A stretch of 64,000 nucleotides of DNA from Primorskyibacter sedentarius. Its GTDB lineage: Bacteria; Pseudomonadota; Alphaproteobacteria; Rhodobacterales; Rhodobacteraceae. The notes under the pieces are model-generated. The model had not been told where the DNA came from, made no database searches, and saw only the letters and a program-made list of their open reading frames with translations. The DNA lies in contig NZ_SLZU01000011.1 of the NCBI RefSeq assembly GCF_004342065.1, positions 99,217 through 163,216 on the forward strand. Direction: 5' to 3'. How positions within the stretch are numbered: position 1 is the stretch's first letter; each line of letters starts with the position of its first letter. The translations under genes were made by a program, and so were the position numbers. Below are positions 52,735-60,643 of this stretch, piece by piece.

Positions 52735-53952
52735 TCAGGCCGCCGCGACATTCGGAAGGCAGGCGGGGCCAAGCGGATCGAAGCTCTTGTAAGTCAGGAC
52801 AAACTCCTGGTGGCCCAGCCGTTCCGAAGCTGTTTGTCCGGCCTGTCCAAGCGCGATCACCTTGTCGCGGATTTCGGTGCCGACATCTTCAAGAGACGCG
52901 TTTTCGGAAAGGATGCGACCCGCATTCACGTCCATATCCTCAGGCATCCGCGCAAATGTTTCGGGATTGGCGCAAACCTTCAGCACCGGAGAGATCGCAG
53001 AACCCACAACCGACCCACGCCCGGTCACGAAGATCACCGCATGTGCACCGCAGGATATCAGCTCAATGATTTCGGCATTGTCATTAATGTTCGGAAATCC
53101 GAAACGCGGAGGCCCGTCCGGCACCACGTCCAGCAGGTAGAGCCCTTGCTTCGGTGGCACGATGCAGGGCTTGACGATCCCCTGGATACACGCACTGCCC
53201 GATTTCGCATATGCGCCCATCGACTTCTCTTCGATGGTGGTAAGCCCGCCTTCTGCGTTTCCTTGCGAGAACGAGCCATAGCCCATGTCCGCATAATAGC
53301 GCGCAGCCTTCTTAACCGACCCAACGAGTTCATTGGCCAGTGCCGGGTTCGCCGCTCGCTCGGCTATGATATGCTCACACCCGATCAATTCGCCCGTTTC
53401 TTCAAAGATGCATGTCGCTCCTTCAGCGAGCAGCATATCGAAGGCCCTGCCCGCCGCTGGGTTTCCCGCAATGCCAGACGTGGCATCGGACCCCCCGCAA
53501 ATCGTACCAATGATCAATTCAGACGGGACCATGTCCACCGTCGGCGCATCAATCAGGTAGGAAAGCGTCTTGCTTACCCAGTCACGCCCAAGCCGCACGC
53601 TCGCTTCGGTCCCACCGGAATGCTGAATTGTCAGCAACTCGACAGGTCGCCCAGTGGCCTCGATATGCCGGAAAAGTTGTCCCTTGCGGAAATTCTCGCA
53701 GCCCAGCGACACCAACAGCACGCCGCCGACATTCGGGTGGGTGCAAAGAGTCTCCATCATCCGCTGCGAGTAGTCGTTCGGAAAGCAGCCCGGAAACCCG
53801 ATGACATGGACATCCATCCCCTCGAACGGACGCACGATCTGTCGGGCAACGTGATGTGCGCATTCGACGAGATAGGTGACAACTACCGTGTTACGAATAC
53901 CCTTGCGGCCGTCACTTCGGCGCCACGCATGCATTGCCCCCGGCTTGGTCAT
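52735..53952 (-). CDS. UxaA-family dehydratase, large (C-terminal type) subunit
   Basis: Iron-dependent altronate-dehydratase-type enzyme of 405 aa; start ATG 53952 in an ATGA overlap with the small subunit gene. Motifs: GFPGCFPNDYSQRMMETLCTHPNVGGVL, VSLGCENF, QHSGGTEASV, GTICGGSDATSGIAGNPAAGRA and GNAEGGLTTIEEKSMGAYAKSG. The conserved Cys/His residues are in place. Split UxaA subunits of this kind occur in the Campylobacter jejuni L-fucose locus, where L-fuconate is the proposed substrate. Altronate or galactarate are alternatives. Confidence 0.85.
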   Translation of the reverse strand: MTKPGAMHAWRRSDGRKGIRNTVVVTYLVECAHHVARQIVRPFEGMDVHVIGFPGCFPNDYSQRMMETLCTHPNVGGVLLVSLGCENFRKGQLFRHIEATGRPVELLTIQHSGGTEASVRLGRDWVSKTLSYLIDAPTVDMVPSELIIGTICGGSDATSGIAGNPAAGRAFDMLLAEGATCIFEETGELIGCEHIIAERAANPALANELVGSVKKAARYYADMGYGSFSQGNAEGGLTTIEEKSMGAYAKSGSACIQGIVKPCIVPPKQGLYLLDVVPDGPPRFGFPNINDNAEIIELISCGAHAVIFVTGRGSVVGSAISPVLKVCANPETFARMPEDMDVNAGRILSENASLEDVGTEIRDKVIALGQAGQTASERLGHQEFVLTYKSFDPLGPACLPNVAAA

Positions 53953-54236
53953 TGGCCTGTCTCCATGTCTTCGATTTGCGTGTAACGGCTTTCGAGGTTG
54001 TGCAGATGCACATGAGCGCCAGCCGGGATTTCGGATTTCGCCAGCCCGATGCAAACGCCGTATTTCAGCACCATTTCTCCCTTCCGTATCTCTCTGATCG
54101 CCACCTTGTGCCCCATGGAAAGGCTGTCAGATACGACAAGCGACCTGTCGCGAACCACCTGCCGCACCCCCTTTTCCACTGCATTTTTCAACACTCCGAC
54201 ATTGTCATCCGAATGTAGAATTAGAAGTTCGTTCAA
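53949..54236 (-). CDS. UxaA-family dehydratase, small (SAF-domain) subunit
   Basis: 95-aa SAF-domain protein. I chose TTG 54236 because GGAGG lies 8 nt upstream; a TTG at 54257 lacks one. Key region: KNAVEKGVRQVVRDRSLVVSDSLSMGHKVAIREIRKGEMVLKYGVCIGLAKSEIPAGAHVHLHNLES, which matches the N-terminal part of full-length UxaA (GHKVA, YG..IG.A, G..VH.HN). It pairs with the large subunit encoded next. First gene of the long minus-strand run. Confidence 0.87.
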   Translation of the reverse strand: MNELLILHSDDNVGVLKNAVEKGVRQVVRDRSLVVSDSLSMGHKVAIREIRKGEMVLKYGVCIGLAKSEIPAGAHVHLHNLESRYTQIEDMETGQ

Positions 54237-54699
54237 AGATTTGACCTCCAGAATCAAGGCGCGTTACGGCGTATGATATGTACAATATATAAAAAGAACA
54301 CTTGACGGAACGCAATAGTGTTTTTAAGGCAATATAAACATTTATTGCAGCGAAGGGACCTTCTGTGCGCATCATGCAACAATTCGAACACCCGTAAGGC
54401 ATAGCTCAATTTGCACTGTCGCGTCATGAGTCTGAAAGCTGCGGGGGCGACGGTCATTCATAGGCTGGCGTTTTCTGTGCAAGGCTTTCCCGCCATGTGC
54501 AAAACCGCAATATGTGCCGTATTTCCAAGCTATGGTCACGCAAACCCCCGAGCGGATCAATGCGCCCGACCGGATGATTGGCAAATGCCACACGATGCAG
54601 CCCTTGGACGTTGCGATGCACAACCCGCCCGCCCCCGATCACCCGCCTCGCGGTCAGACACGGCACGTCGAAGACGCAAACTGAAAGTCAGGAATAATC
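54237..54699. promoter_or_regulatory. Divergent control region of the fucose-type locus
   Basis: 463 bp between the two divergent halves of the locus. Next to the uxaA-type gene is an AT-rich stretch (about 54270-54345). There, on the minus strand, TTGCGT and TTATAT lie 17 nt apart as a possible promoter, and TATGTACA (54277-54284) may be part of a GntR-type site. Short frames here lack translation signals and I do not support them as genes. AGGA lies upstream of ATG 54700. Confidence 0.5.
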
Positions 54700-55725
54700 A
54701 TGCAAGCTCTGGTCATCACCAATATCGGACAAACCGAAATCCGAGAGGTCGAAGCACCCTCCCCAGGACGGGACGAGGTGCTCTTGTCAGTGCAGCATGT
54801 TGGACTTTGCGGATCGGACCTCAACACCTATTCTGGCCTCAATCCTCTGGTGCAACTGCCCCGCATTCCCGGCCACGAAATTGGTGGTGAGATACTTGAA
54901 CGCGGCGCGAACGTACCGGAAACCTTTCAGGTCGGCGCGACGGCGATTGTCATCCCCTACACGACCTGTGGCGAATGTTCGGCCTGCCTTGCCGGGCGGC
55001 AGAACGCCTGCCGTTACAATCGCACGCTGGGTGTGCAGCAGGACGGGGGCATGTCGAACCTGTTGGTTGTCAGGCATGATCGCCTTATCCTGAATAACAC
55101 ACTCACATCTCCCCACCGGGCGTTGGTGGAGCCCCTGTCCGTCGGCTTCCATGCAGTCGCCCGAGGGCGTGTAACCGCTGACGACACCGTTGTTGTACTT
55201 GGTGGTGGAATGATCGGCGTAGGCGCGATGTTGGGCGCTCTGGCGCGCGGAGCCCGCGTTCTGGCGGTCGAAGTCAGCGAGTCAAAACGACAGACCTTGC
55301 TGGACTTGGGCGTCTCTGAAGTGCTCAACCCCACCCGATGTAACCTTGCCGACGAGGTGATGCGCCTTACCGGCGACCATGGCACCAACGTCGTGATAGA
55401 AGCTGTCGGCCTGCCAGAAACCTTCCGCAGCGCGATTGACCTTGTCTGTTTTGCGGGCCGTGTCGTCTATGTTGGCTATGCAAAGCAGGACGTCAGTTAC
55501 AACACCTCTTTGTTCAACCTCAAGGAATTGGACATCATGGGCTCGCGCAATGCGACCCGCGCCGATTTCAACGAGGTCATCGCTTTCCTGGAAGCCAATC
55601 CAACAATCGGAGACCGGCTGATCTCCCGGATTTTTCCATGGGCCGAAGCGCAAGGATCTTTTGAGTATTGGCAAGATCACAGGAACGAAACCTTCAAGGT
55701 CATGATCTCGCTTGAGGGCCAATGA
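54700..55725 (+). CDS. Zinc-dependent medium-chain dehydrogenase
   Basis: MDR of 341 aa. Catalytic zinc site VGLCGSDLNTYSG and GHEIGGEI; structural zinc cysteines CGECSACLAGRQNAC; NAD loop VVVLGGGMIGVGAMLGALARGA, then conserved LSVGFHAV before it. Related enzymes oxidise L-galactonate, L-threonine, sorbitol or 2-keto-3-deoxy sugar acids. As first gene of the plus-strand half of the fucose-type locus it may oxidise L-fucose, fuconate or 2-keto-3-deoxyfuconate. The exact step is not resolvable. Confidence 0.88.
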   Translation: MQALVITNIGQTEIREVEAPSPGRDEVLLSVQHVGLCGSDLNTYSGLNPLVQLPRIPGHEIGGEILERGANVPETFQVGATAIVIPYTTCGECSACLAGRQNACRYNRTLGVQQDGGMSNLLVVRHDRLILNNTLTSPHRALVEPLSVGFHAVARGRVTADDTVVVLGGGMIGVGAMLGALARGARVLAVEVSESKRQTLLDLGVSEVLNPTRCNLADEVMRLTGDHGTNVVIEAVGLPETFRSAIDLVCFAGRVVYVGYAKQDVSYNTSLFNLKELDIMGSRNATRADFNEVIAFLEANPTIGDRLISRIFPWAEAQGSFEYWQDHRNETFKVMISLEGQ

Positions 55726-55810
55726 CTGCTCAACCATCAGGACTTGGCGTATCGCGGACCGAACGGTAACCTGTCGAACAATCCAATAAAGACACAAGGA
55801 TCGAAGCACC

Positions 55811-56704
55811 GTGTCCCGTACCAACAGCGTTTACAAGGAAACCTACAACCGGTGTCTCGATTTCATCAAGGAACTCGGGCCAAGATCCAACCTGCCCCCT
55901 GAAACAACGCTTGCCGAAAAATGGCACATAAGCCGCACGACTGTTCGATCAGTGCTGGAACATCTCGACGAGGCACAGATTATCCACTGGGAAGGCCGCG
56001 ACAAGCAGGTTCTTCGCAAGCCCCGCAAGTCTGACTATTTTGCCGTGGAAGAGACGCGCTCGGCAGGAAAGAGGGTCGAGACGGCCTTTATGGAGTACGT
56101 GCTTGGCGGGGATCTGGCCCCCGGTACGATCCTGCGCGAGGCCGAGCTTGTTCGCGAATTTGGCATTAGTACCTCGGCGGTTCGTGAGTTCCTGATCCGG
56201 TTTTCCCGCTTCGGGTTGATCGAAAAAAAACCTAACCGCCATTGGGTTCTGAACGGTTTCACCCGAGAATTCGCGATAGAGCTGTTCGACGTGCGTGAGA
56301 TGTTCGAACTGCGCGCCTTCAATTCATTTTTTGATGCCTGGCCATCCCCGGAGGCGCAGGCGCAACTTGCGAAGCTTGAACAGGAACATCTGGAAATCCT
56401 TGACGATATGGATGCCAACTATCTTCGGTTCCCCAATCTTGATGAACGGTTTCACCGCATGTTTACGAACAAACTGCACAATCGTTTCGTCGATGATTTC
56501 TACGAACTCGTGGCGATGATCTTCCACTTTCACTATCGCTGGAGGAAAACTGACGAGCGTGAACGCAACGAGGTGGCGGCAGAGGAGCACCTGAAGGTCA
56601 TTCAATCCATCCTGGCGAGCGATCGGACCAAGGCAGAAGACGCGCTGAAAGCCCACTTGCAATCCGCGCGGCGGACGTTGCTGAACTCGGTAGTCTGGGA
56701 ATGA
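55811..56704 (+). CDS. GntR-type regulator with two tandem winged-helix domains and FCD domain
   Basis: 297-aa regulator from GTG 55811. A first GntR-like winged helix spans about residues 8-68 (LPPETTLAEKWHISRTTVRSVLEHLDEAQIIHWEGRDKQV). A second lies at about 88-148 (LAPGTILREAELVREFGISTSAVREFLIRFSRFGLIEKKPN). The FCD all-helical ligand domain follows (IELFDVREMFELRAF; NLDERFHRMF). Typical FadR-subfamily proteins have one winged helix and are about 220-240 aa, so this is an extended architecture. It overlaps the lactonase gene by ATGA and probably controls the locus. Confidence 0.87.
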   Translation: MSRTNSVYKETYNRCLDFIKELGPRSNLPPETTLAEKWHISRTTVRSVLEHLDEAQIIHWEGRDKQVLRKPRKSDYFAVEETRSAGKRVETAFMEYVLGGDLAPGTILREAELVREFGISTSAVREFLIRFSRFGLIEKKPNRHWVLNGFTREFAIELFDVREMFELRAFNSFFDAWPSPEAQAQLAKLEQEHLEILDDMDANYLRFPNLDERFHRMFTNKLHNRFVDDFYELVAMIFHFHYRWRKTDERERNEVAAEEHLKVIQSILASDRTKAEDALKAHLQSARRTLLNSVVWE

Positions 56705-57546
56705 GGACTGTCATTGACGCACATCACCATTTCTGGCGCATTGATCGCGGTGTGAACGATTGGATCACCGACGAAATTTCCGGCGTCCGGCGCGACTACC
56801 TGCCCGAGCATTTGGCGCCGTATCTGGCGCATCTTGGTATCGACGGCACCGTATTGGTTCAGGCAAGCGAAACTTGGTGTGAAAATGCCTTCATGATTGC
56901 CGAGGCCGAAGCGAGTGGGTTTGTGAAAGCAGTTGTTGGCTGGGTGGATCTGGCTGCACCCGAGGCGATAGAACAGATTGAAGAACTGGCCCGTCATCCC
57001 ATCGTCAAGGGCATTCGTCCGGTGCTGCAAGGCATCGCTGAGGACGAATGGATCCTGCGCCCAGCGGTAGTGAAGGCACTGTCACGGCTGGCACCCCTCG
57101 GGCTGCGCTTTGACGCGCTGATCCAGCCGCGCCATCTGCCGGTGATTGACCGCCTTGCAAAGGCACTTCCTGACCTGCCGATTGTCGTGGATCACGCTGC
57201 GAAACCGGTCATCAGAGGGGGTGCAGCCCCAAGTGCCAACTGGCGGGATGGCATGGAAAGTCTTGCTCGCCATCCACAGGTTTATTGCAAGATTTCGGGG
57301 CTGGTGACGGAAGCCGGACTCGGGTGGCGGAAAGGAACGCTCCGCCCGGTCTCGGAGCATGTGATCGGGTCATTCGGGCCGTCGCGCGTCATGTGGGGCA
57401 GCGATTGGCCGGTGTTGGAGCTTGATGGTTCCTACCCGCAATGGTTTTCTTGCACGGGTGATCTGATTGCCGGTCGGAGCGCCGACGAACGTGCCGACAT
57501 CATGGGTGGGACCGCCCAAAGGTTTTACGGGATCGGGGATCCCTAA
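56701..57546 (+). CDS. Amidohydrolase, L-fucono-1,5-lactonase type
   Basis: Metal-dependent lactonase of 281 aa. IDAHHHFWRIDRGVNDWI at the N-terminus (HxH site), VLVQASETWCENAFMIAEAE, IVVDHAAKPVIRGG (metal His) and MWGSDWPVLELDG (Asp) match the cog3618 L-fuconolactonase / L-rhamnono-lactonase group. It would open the lactone formed by the L-fucose dehydrogenase. It is coupled to the regulator gene and followed by fucU, the same functional trio found in other oxidative fucose loci. Confidence 0.87.
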   Translation: MRTVIDAHHHFWRIDRGVNDWITDEISGVRRDYLPEHLAPYLAHLGIDGTVLVQASETWCENAFMIAEAEASGFVKAVVGWVDLAAPEAIEQIEELARHPIVKGIRPVLQGIAEDEWILRPAVVKALSRLAPLGLRFDALIQPRHLPVIDRLAKALPDLPIVVDHAAKPVIRGGAAPSANWRDGMESLARHPQVYCKISGLVTEAGLGWRKGTLRPVSEHVIGSFGPSRVMWGSDWPVLELDGSYPQWFSCTGDLIAGRSADERADIMGGTAQRFYGIGDP

Positions 57547-57595
57547 CCCTGCGCCCGCCCGGACAGACTCATGAATTGAAGAAAGGTGCTGCCAC

Positions 57596-58024
57596 ATGCT
57601 TATCGGAATCAACCCCATCCTCTCGCCTGATCTTCTCAGAACGCTTCGGGCGATGGGACACGGCGACGAAATCGTCATTGCTGACGCGAACTTTCCAGCC
57701 GAGGCCTGCGCCCGTACTTTGCACCGGGTCGACGGGATCGAGGCGCCACGCCTCCTTGAGGCGATCCTCGGGGTCATGCCGCTGGATACTTTCGGCGAGA
57801 ACCCGGCAAATGTGATGGCGGTGGTCGGCAACCCGGATGAGATCCCGCCAGTGGTTGCCATCTTCCAGTCCACCATTGATGAGACCGCCGACGCCCCCGC
57901 TCAACTAAGCTCGATCGAGCGGTTCAACTTCTACGACCGGGCCAAACAGGCATTTGCAATCGTTCAAACTGGCGAAAGACGGCTCTACGGCAACATCATT
58001 TTGCGCAAAGGCGTCGTCAAATAG
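57596..58024 (+). CDS. fucU: RbsD/FucU-family mutarotase, FucU type
   Basis: Sugar mutarotase of 142 aa. LLRTLRAMGHGDEIVIADANFPAE carries His22 and Asp30 of the active site. The C-terminal end RLYGNIILRKGVV matches the FucU (L-fucose) type rather than RbsD. It interconverts alpha and beta L-fucose so the dehydrogenase can act. It is the last gene of the plus-strand half; IS6 copy 2 begins 22 bp after its stop. Confidence 0.88.
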   Translation: MLIGINPILSPDLLRTLRAMGHGDEIVIADANFPAEACARTLHRVDGIEAPRLLEAILGVMPLDTFGENPANVMAVVGNPDEIPPVVAIFQSTIDETADAPAQLSSIERFNFYDRAKQAFAIVQTGERRLYGNIILRKGVVK

Positions 58025-58046
58025 GTCGGTTACATTAATGACCGGG

Positions 58047-58860
58047 GGTGTTGTCACGTAAACTCGGCGTCGGTTGTCGGTGTGCCGACATCAGCGTAAT
58101 TGAAATGCATGATCCAACCCTCCATCAACTACAAACGCCACCGCTTCCGGCCAGAGATCATCGCTCACGCGGTCTGGCTGTACGTCCGTTTCAATCTGAG
58201 CCTGCGCGAGGTCGAGGAGATGATGCTGAAACGTGGCATCGATGTTTCCTACGAAACGGTCCGCCGGTGGACCCGCAAGTTCGGATCGCTGATTACGCAC
58301 AACTTACGCCCCCGACAGGCCCGCCCCGGCGATGTTTGGCATCTGGATGAAGTCGTGGTGAAGATCGCGGACCGGTCATTCTGGCTCTGGCGTGCCGTCG
58401 ATCAGGACGGTGTTGTTTTGGATGAAATCCTCCAGCCCCGGCGGGACGAGCGCGCGGCAAAGCAGCTCTTGGTCAGGCTGATGAAACGCTGGGGCTTCGT
58501 GCCCAGACGGATCATCACAGACAAGCTGCTCCTACGGCACAGCGAAGCGAGCTGTCGCCCCCGGCCTTGATCACTGGTCCCACAAAGGGCTCAAAAACCG
58601 CGCCAAGAACAGCCATTTGCCGTTGAGGAAAAGAGAACGGACGATGCAGCGTTTCCGATCACCAGGGGGATTGCAACGCTTCGTCTCCATGCACTCCGCA
58701 ACCCGCAATTTCTTCTCCGCCCCAGCCCGCCGCCGCGCAGATCTTATGATCCGTTACCACCGGCTGGAAGCATTCGAGGTATGGAAAATCGCGGCCAACG
58801 TCGCTTGATGTGAAATCGGCACACCAACCTGAAGACTGGTTGAGCTAATGTGACAACACC
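58047..58860 (+). mobile_element. IS6-family insertion sequence, copy 2
   Basis: 814-bp element bounded by GGTGTTGTCAC (58047-58057) and its inverse (58850-58860), opposite in orientation to copy 1. The internal sequence is closely similar to copy 1. The 8-bp flanks differ, so no target duplication is seen. It forms the right boundary of the carbohydrate island. Confidence 0.88.
58100..58808 (+). pseudogene. IS6-family transposase, frameshifted
   Basis: The frame is intact to RRIITDKL, then a 2-bp deletion relative to copy 1 near 58530 shifts it to a stop at 58570. The original frame resumes as KNRAKNSHLPLRKRERTMQRF to 58808. Besides the frameshift, the third DDE residue has changed: RAKNSH here against RAENSH in copy 1 (Glu to Lys). 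The second Asp is retained here, opposite to copy 1. Confidence 0.88.
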
Positions 58861-58966
58861 GGCAAAAGCTGGGGGTTCTGCCCACTCCAGTCGATCAGTG
58901 CCCGCTTCTGATCCGGAAGCCTTTGTTTTGGCAGGACGCCTAGAGTGTATGCGGGAACGCCGCTGA

Positions 58967-59938
58967 TCAATTGCGGGATCGCAGGAACTCGTAGAATGCA
59001 ATAAGGCCGAGGATCAGCGAGGCAAGAAAGGTCAGGATGGGGTCGGCAAGCAGGACATTTGTGATCGAGGGCCGCACCGTCGGACCCTCTGTCGAATAAT
59101 AGGCGATCTTCAACACCATTGGACCCGCATCCGAAATTCCCGTCACCCGAAGCAGAGAGGACCCAGGATCGGGGATTGAGACGGTCAGGCGGGTTTCCGG
59201 CGCCGGCTTTTCAAGCGGATCCTGCACGTCGCTACCTCGTTCGGCGAAATAGACTGTCGCTCCGGACAATAGCTTGCCTTCCCGCACCACTCGCCATTCA
59301 CCGTCCAGCAACGCCGCGGGAGTCGGACCTGTGAACTGGTAGCTCCCTGTGGTGATCGTGGGAAAGTCCGTTTCGCTCTGGCTGGCGCCGATCAAGGCCC
59401 GGCCGGTCATCGGGAGGGTGCCGAAAGCGGGGATCGCGCGCGCGTCAAGGATGACACCGCCACCGACAAGCAGACCGGCCTCGGCTTCGGCATAGGCGGT
59501 CGGCACATCGACTACCCGCAGCGCGACAAGACCAGGGCGCGCGGTCAGCACGACTTTCGTGCCCGCCGGCAGGGTCAGATTGTAGTTCTCGCGCCCGATA
59601 TTTTCCTCGTCGTTCTGCGGGCGTGTCTGCACCTGTTCATCTTCCGGGGGGGTCAATGCGTGTGTCCGGCGGCTGCACCCATAGGGCGCCCCGCGCGCCA
59701 CTGGGGCGTCGTCGTCTTGCTGCCGACGGCAAACGATAGCGTTCTCAAAGAACTTGCCGTTCAATTCGCGGGTCAGAACCAGCTGCAGCGTTCCCGTGGT
59801 GGCCTCGACTACCGCGCTACGCGTTATGTAGCGGTCGTAAAGAAGGTCACAAAAGATCGCGACAAGCACTATCGCCGCAAACACAACCGCCTTAATCAGG
59901 CATCTGGCCCTTGGCCGCCCGGACTTATTCACCGACAT
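58967..59938 (-). CDS. Membrane-anchored protein of unknown function
   Basis: 323-aa protein from ATG 59938 (MSVNKSGRPRARCLIKAVV), overlapping the upstream secreted-protein gene by 14 bp. One helix near residues 15-35 (AVVFAAIVLVAIFCDLLY) and one at the C-terminus (LTFLASLILGLIAFYEFL) bracket a beta-rich extracytoplasmic region with two Cys (VCRRQQ, GCSRR) and acidic low-complexity. I recognise no family. Topology suggests both ends anchored in the inner membrane with a periplasmic domain of about 270 residues. Confidence 0.75.
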   Translation of the reverse strand: MSVNKSGRPRARCLIKAVVFAAIVLVAIFCDLLYDRYITRSAVVEATTGTLQLVLTRELNGKFFENAIVCRRQQDDDAPVARGAPYGCSRRTHALTPPEDEQVQTRPQNDEENIGRENYNLTLPAGTKVVLTARPGLVALRVVDVPTAYAEAEAGLLVGGGVILDARAIPAFGTLPMTGRALIGASQSETDFPTITTGSYQFTGPTPAALLDGEWRVVREGKLLSGATVYFAERGSDVQDPLEKPAPETRLTVSIPDPGSSLLRVTGISDAGPMVLKIAYYSTEGPTVRPSITNVLLADPILTFLASLILGLIAFYEFLRSRN

Positions 59939-60620
59939 AGGGCGGCAGGACAGATAGTTCGAAATCCTCTTCGGTATTGCCCCGCGCAATGAAGAATGTG
60001 AGGTTGGCTGCCCCCGCTTGGGGCAGTTTATTTAGCGGCACATCGCAGCGCGCAGTGTATTTCAACCCGTCAAGTTCGGTCACGTCATCGCAATCCGTGA
60101 ACTGGTCGCGCCCCCGCCCCCACGCCACATCGACGGGATTACCGGCGGCATTGACGAACACGCGCAACATATCCGATGCCGCCCCGCCTTCGTTCAGCGA
60201 GAGGACCGGAACCGCGACGGCATTGCGGCTGCCACAGGGGCCGGTCTTGACCAGAGCCGCTACTGGTTCCTCGGACAGGATGTCCGGACCTTCGCCACCA
60301 TACGGAAAAATCGCGTCGGGCTTCTGGTAATGCTGCGGGATGAGGTAGGTGTTTTCGGCCTCGTAGCGCCCGTCCTTAGTCACGATCCTGACGCAGACCT
60401 GCGCCTCGGCGTCGCTTGCCATCCAGTGGTTGCCGGTCGTCACCGTCGGCCCCCCCGGCGAGGATGAATCTTCGGTCAGCATCACACCCAATACGATATC
60501 CCCCGACACCCGGGCGTTTTCGGACACCGTTTCATTGAAATCTTTCCCGGCCCATCTGATCTCCTGTGCGAAAACCGTGGCGGGCAGAAGCGTAACGCAT
60601 AGAATAACAGAAATACGCAC
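59925..60620 (-). CDS. Secreted/periplasmic protein of unknown function
   Basis: 231-aa protein from GTG 60620 with a clear signal peptide (MRISVILCVTLLPATVFA-Q). The mature part contains two pairs of cysteines (VCVRIV, GPCGSRN; TDCDDV, ARCDV), probably disulfide-bonded, and beta-rich sequence. No known family. It overlaps the downstream membrane protein gene. Its start is only 23 bp from the start of the divergent protease-like gene. Confidence 0.75.
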   Translation of the reverse strand: MRISVILCVTLLPATVFAQEIRWAGKDFNETVSENARVSGDIVLGVMLTEDSSSPGGPTVTTGNHWMASDAEAQVCVRIVTKDGRYEAENTYLIPQHYQKPDAIFPYGGEGPDILSEEPVAALVKTGPCGSRNAVAVPVLSLNEGGAASDMLRVFVNAAGNPVDVAWGRGRDQFTDCDDVTELDGLKYTARCDVPLNKLPQAGAANLTFFIARGNTEEDFELSVLPPYVGE

Positions 60621-60643
60621 TTATACGGATCCGAGTCGAAAAA

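Noticed and set aside
51607..54236. Pure D-galacturonate pathway (UxaB plus UxaA)
   Set aside because: No uronate isomerase or kdgK/kdgA gene is adjacent. The linked FucU, lactonase, AKR and fucosidase point to fucose. Kept only as an alternative for the individual enzymes.
54411..54666. Short ORFs in the divergent fucose control region
   Set aside because: Frames on both strands lack ribosome sites and show biased shadow composition; the region is better explained as regulatory DNA.
35685..58868. Active composite transposon bounded by the two IS6 copies
   Set aside because: Flanking 8-mers do not match at either copy and both transposases carry inactivating changes. Past mobility is possible but present activity is not supported.
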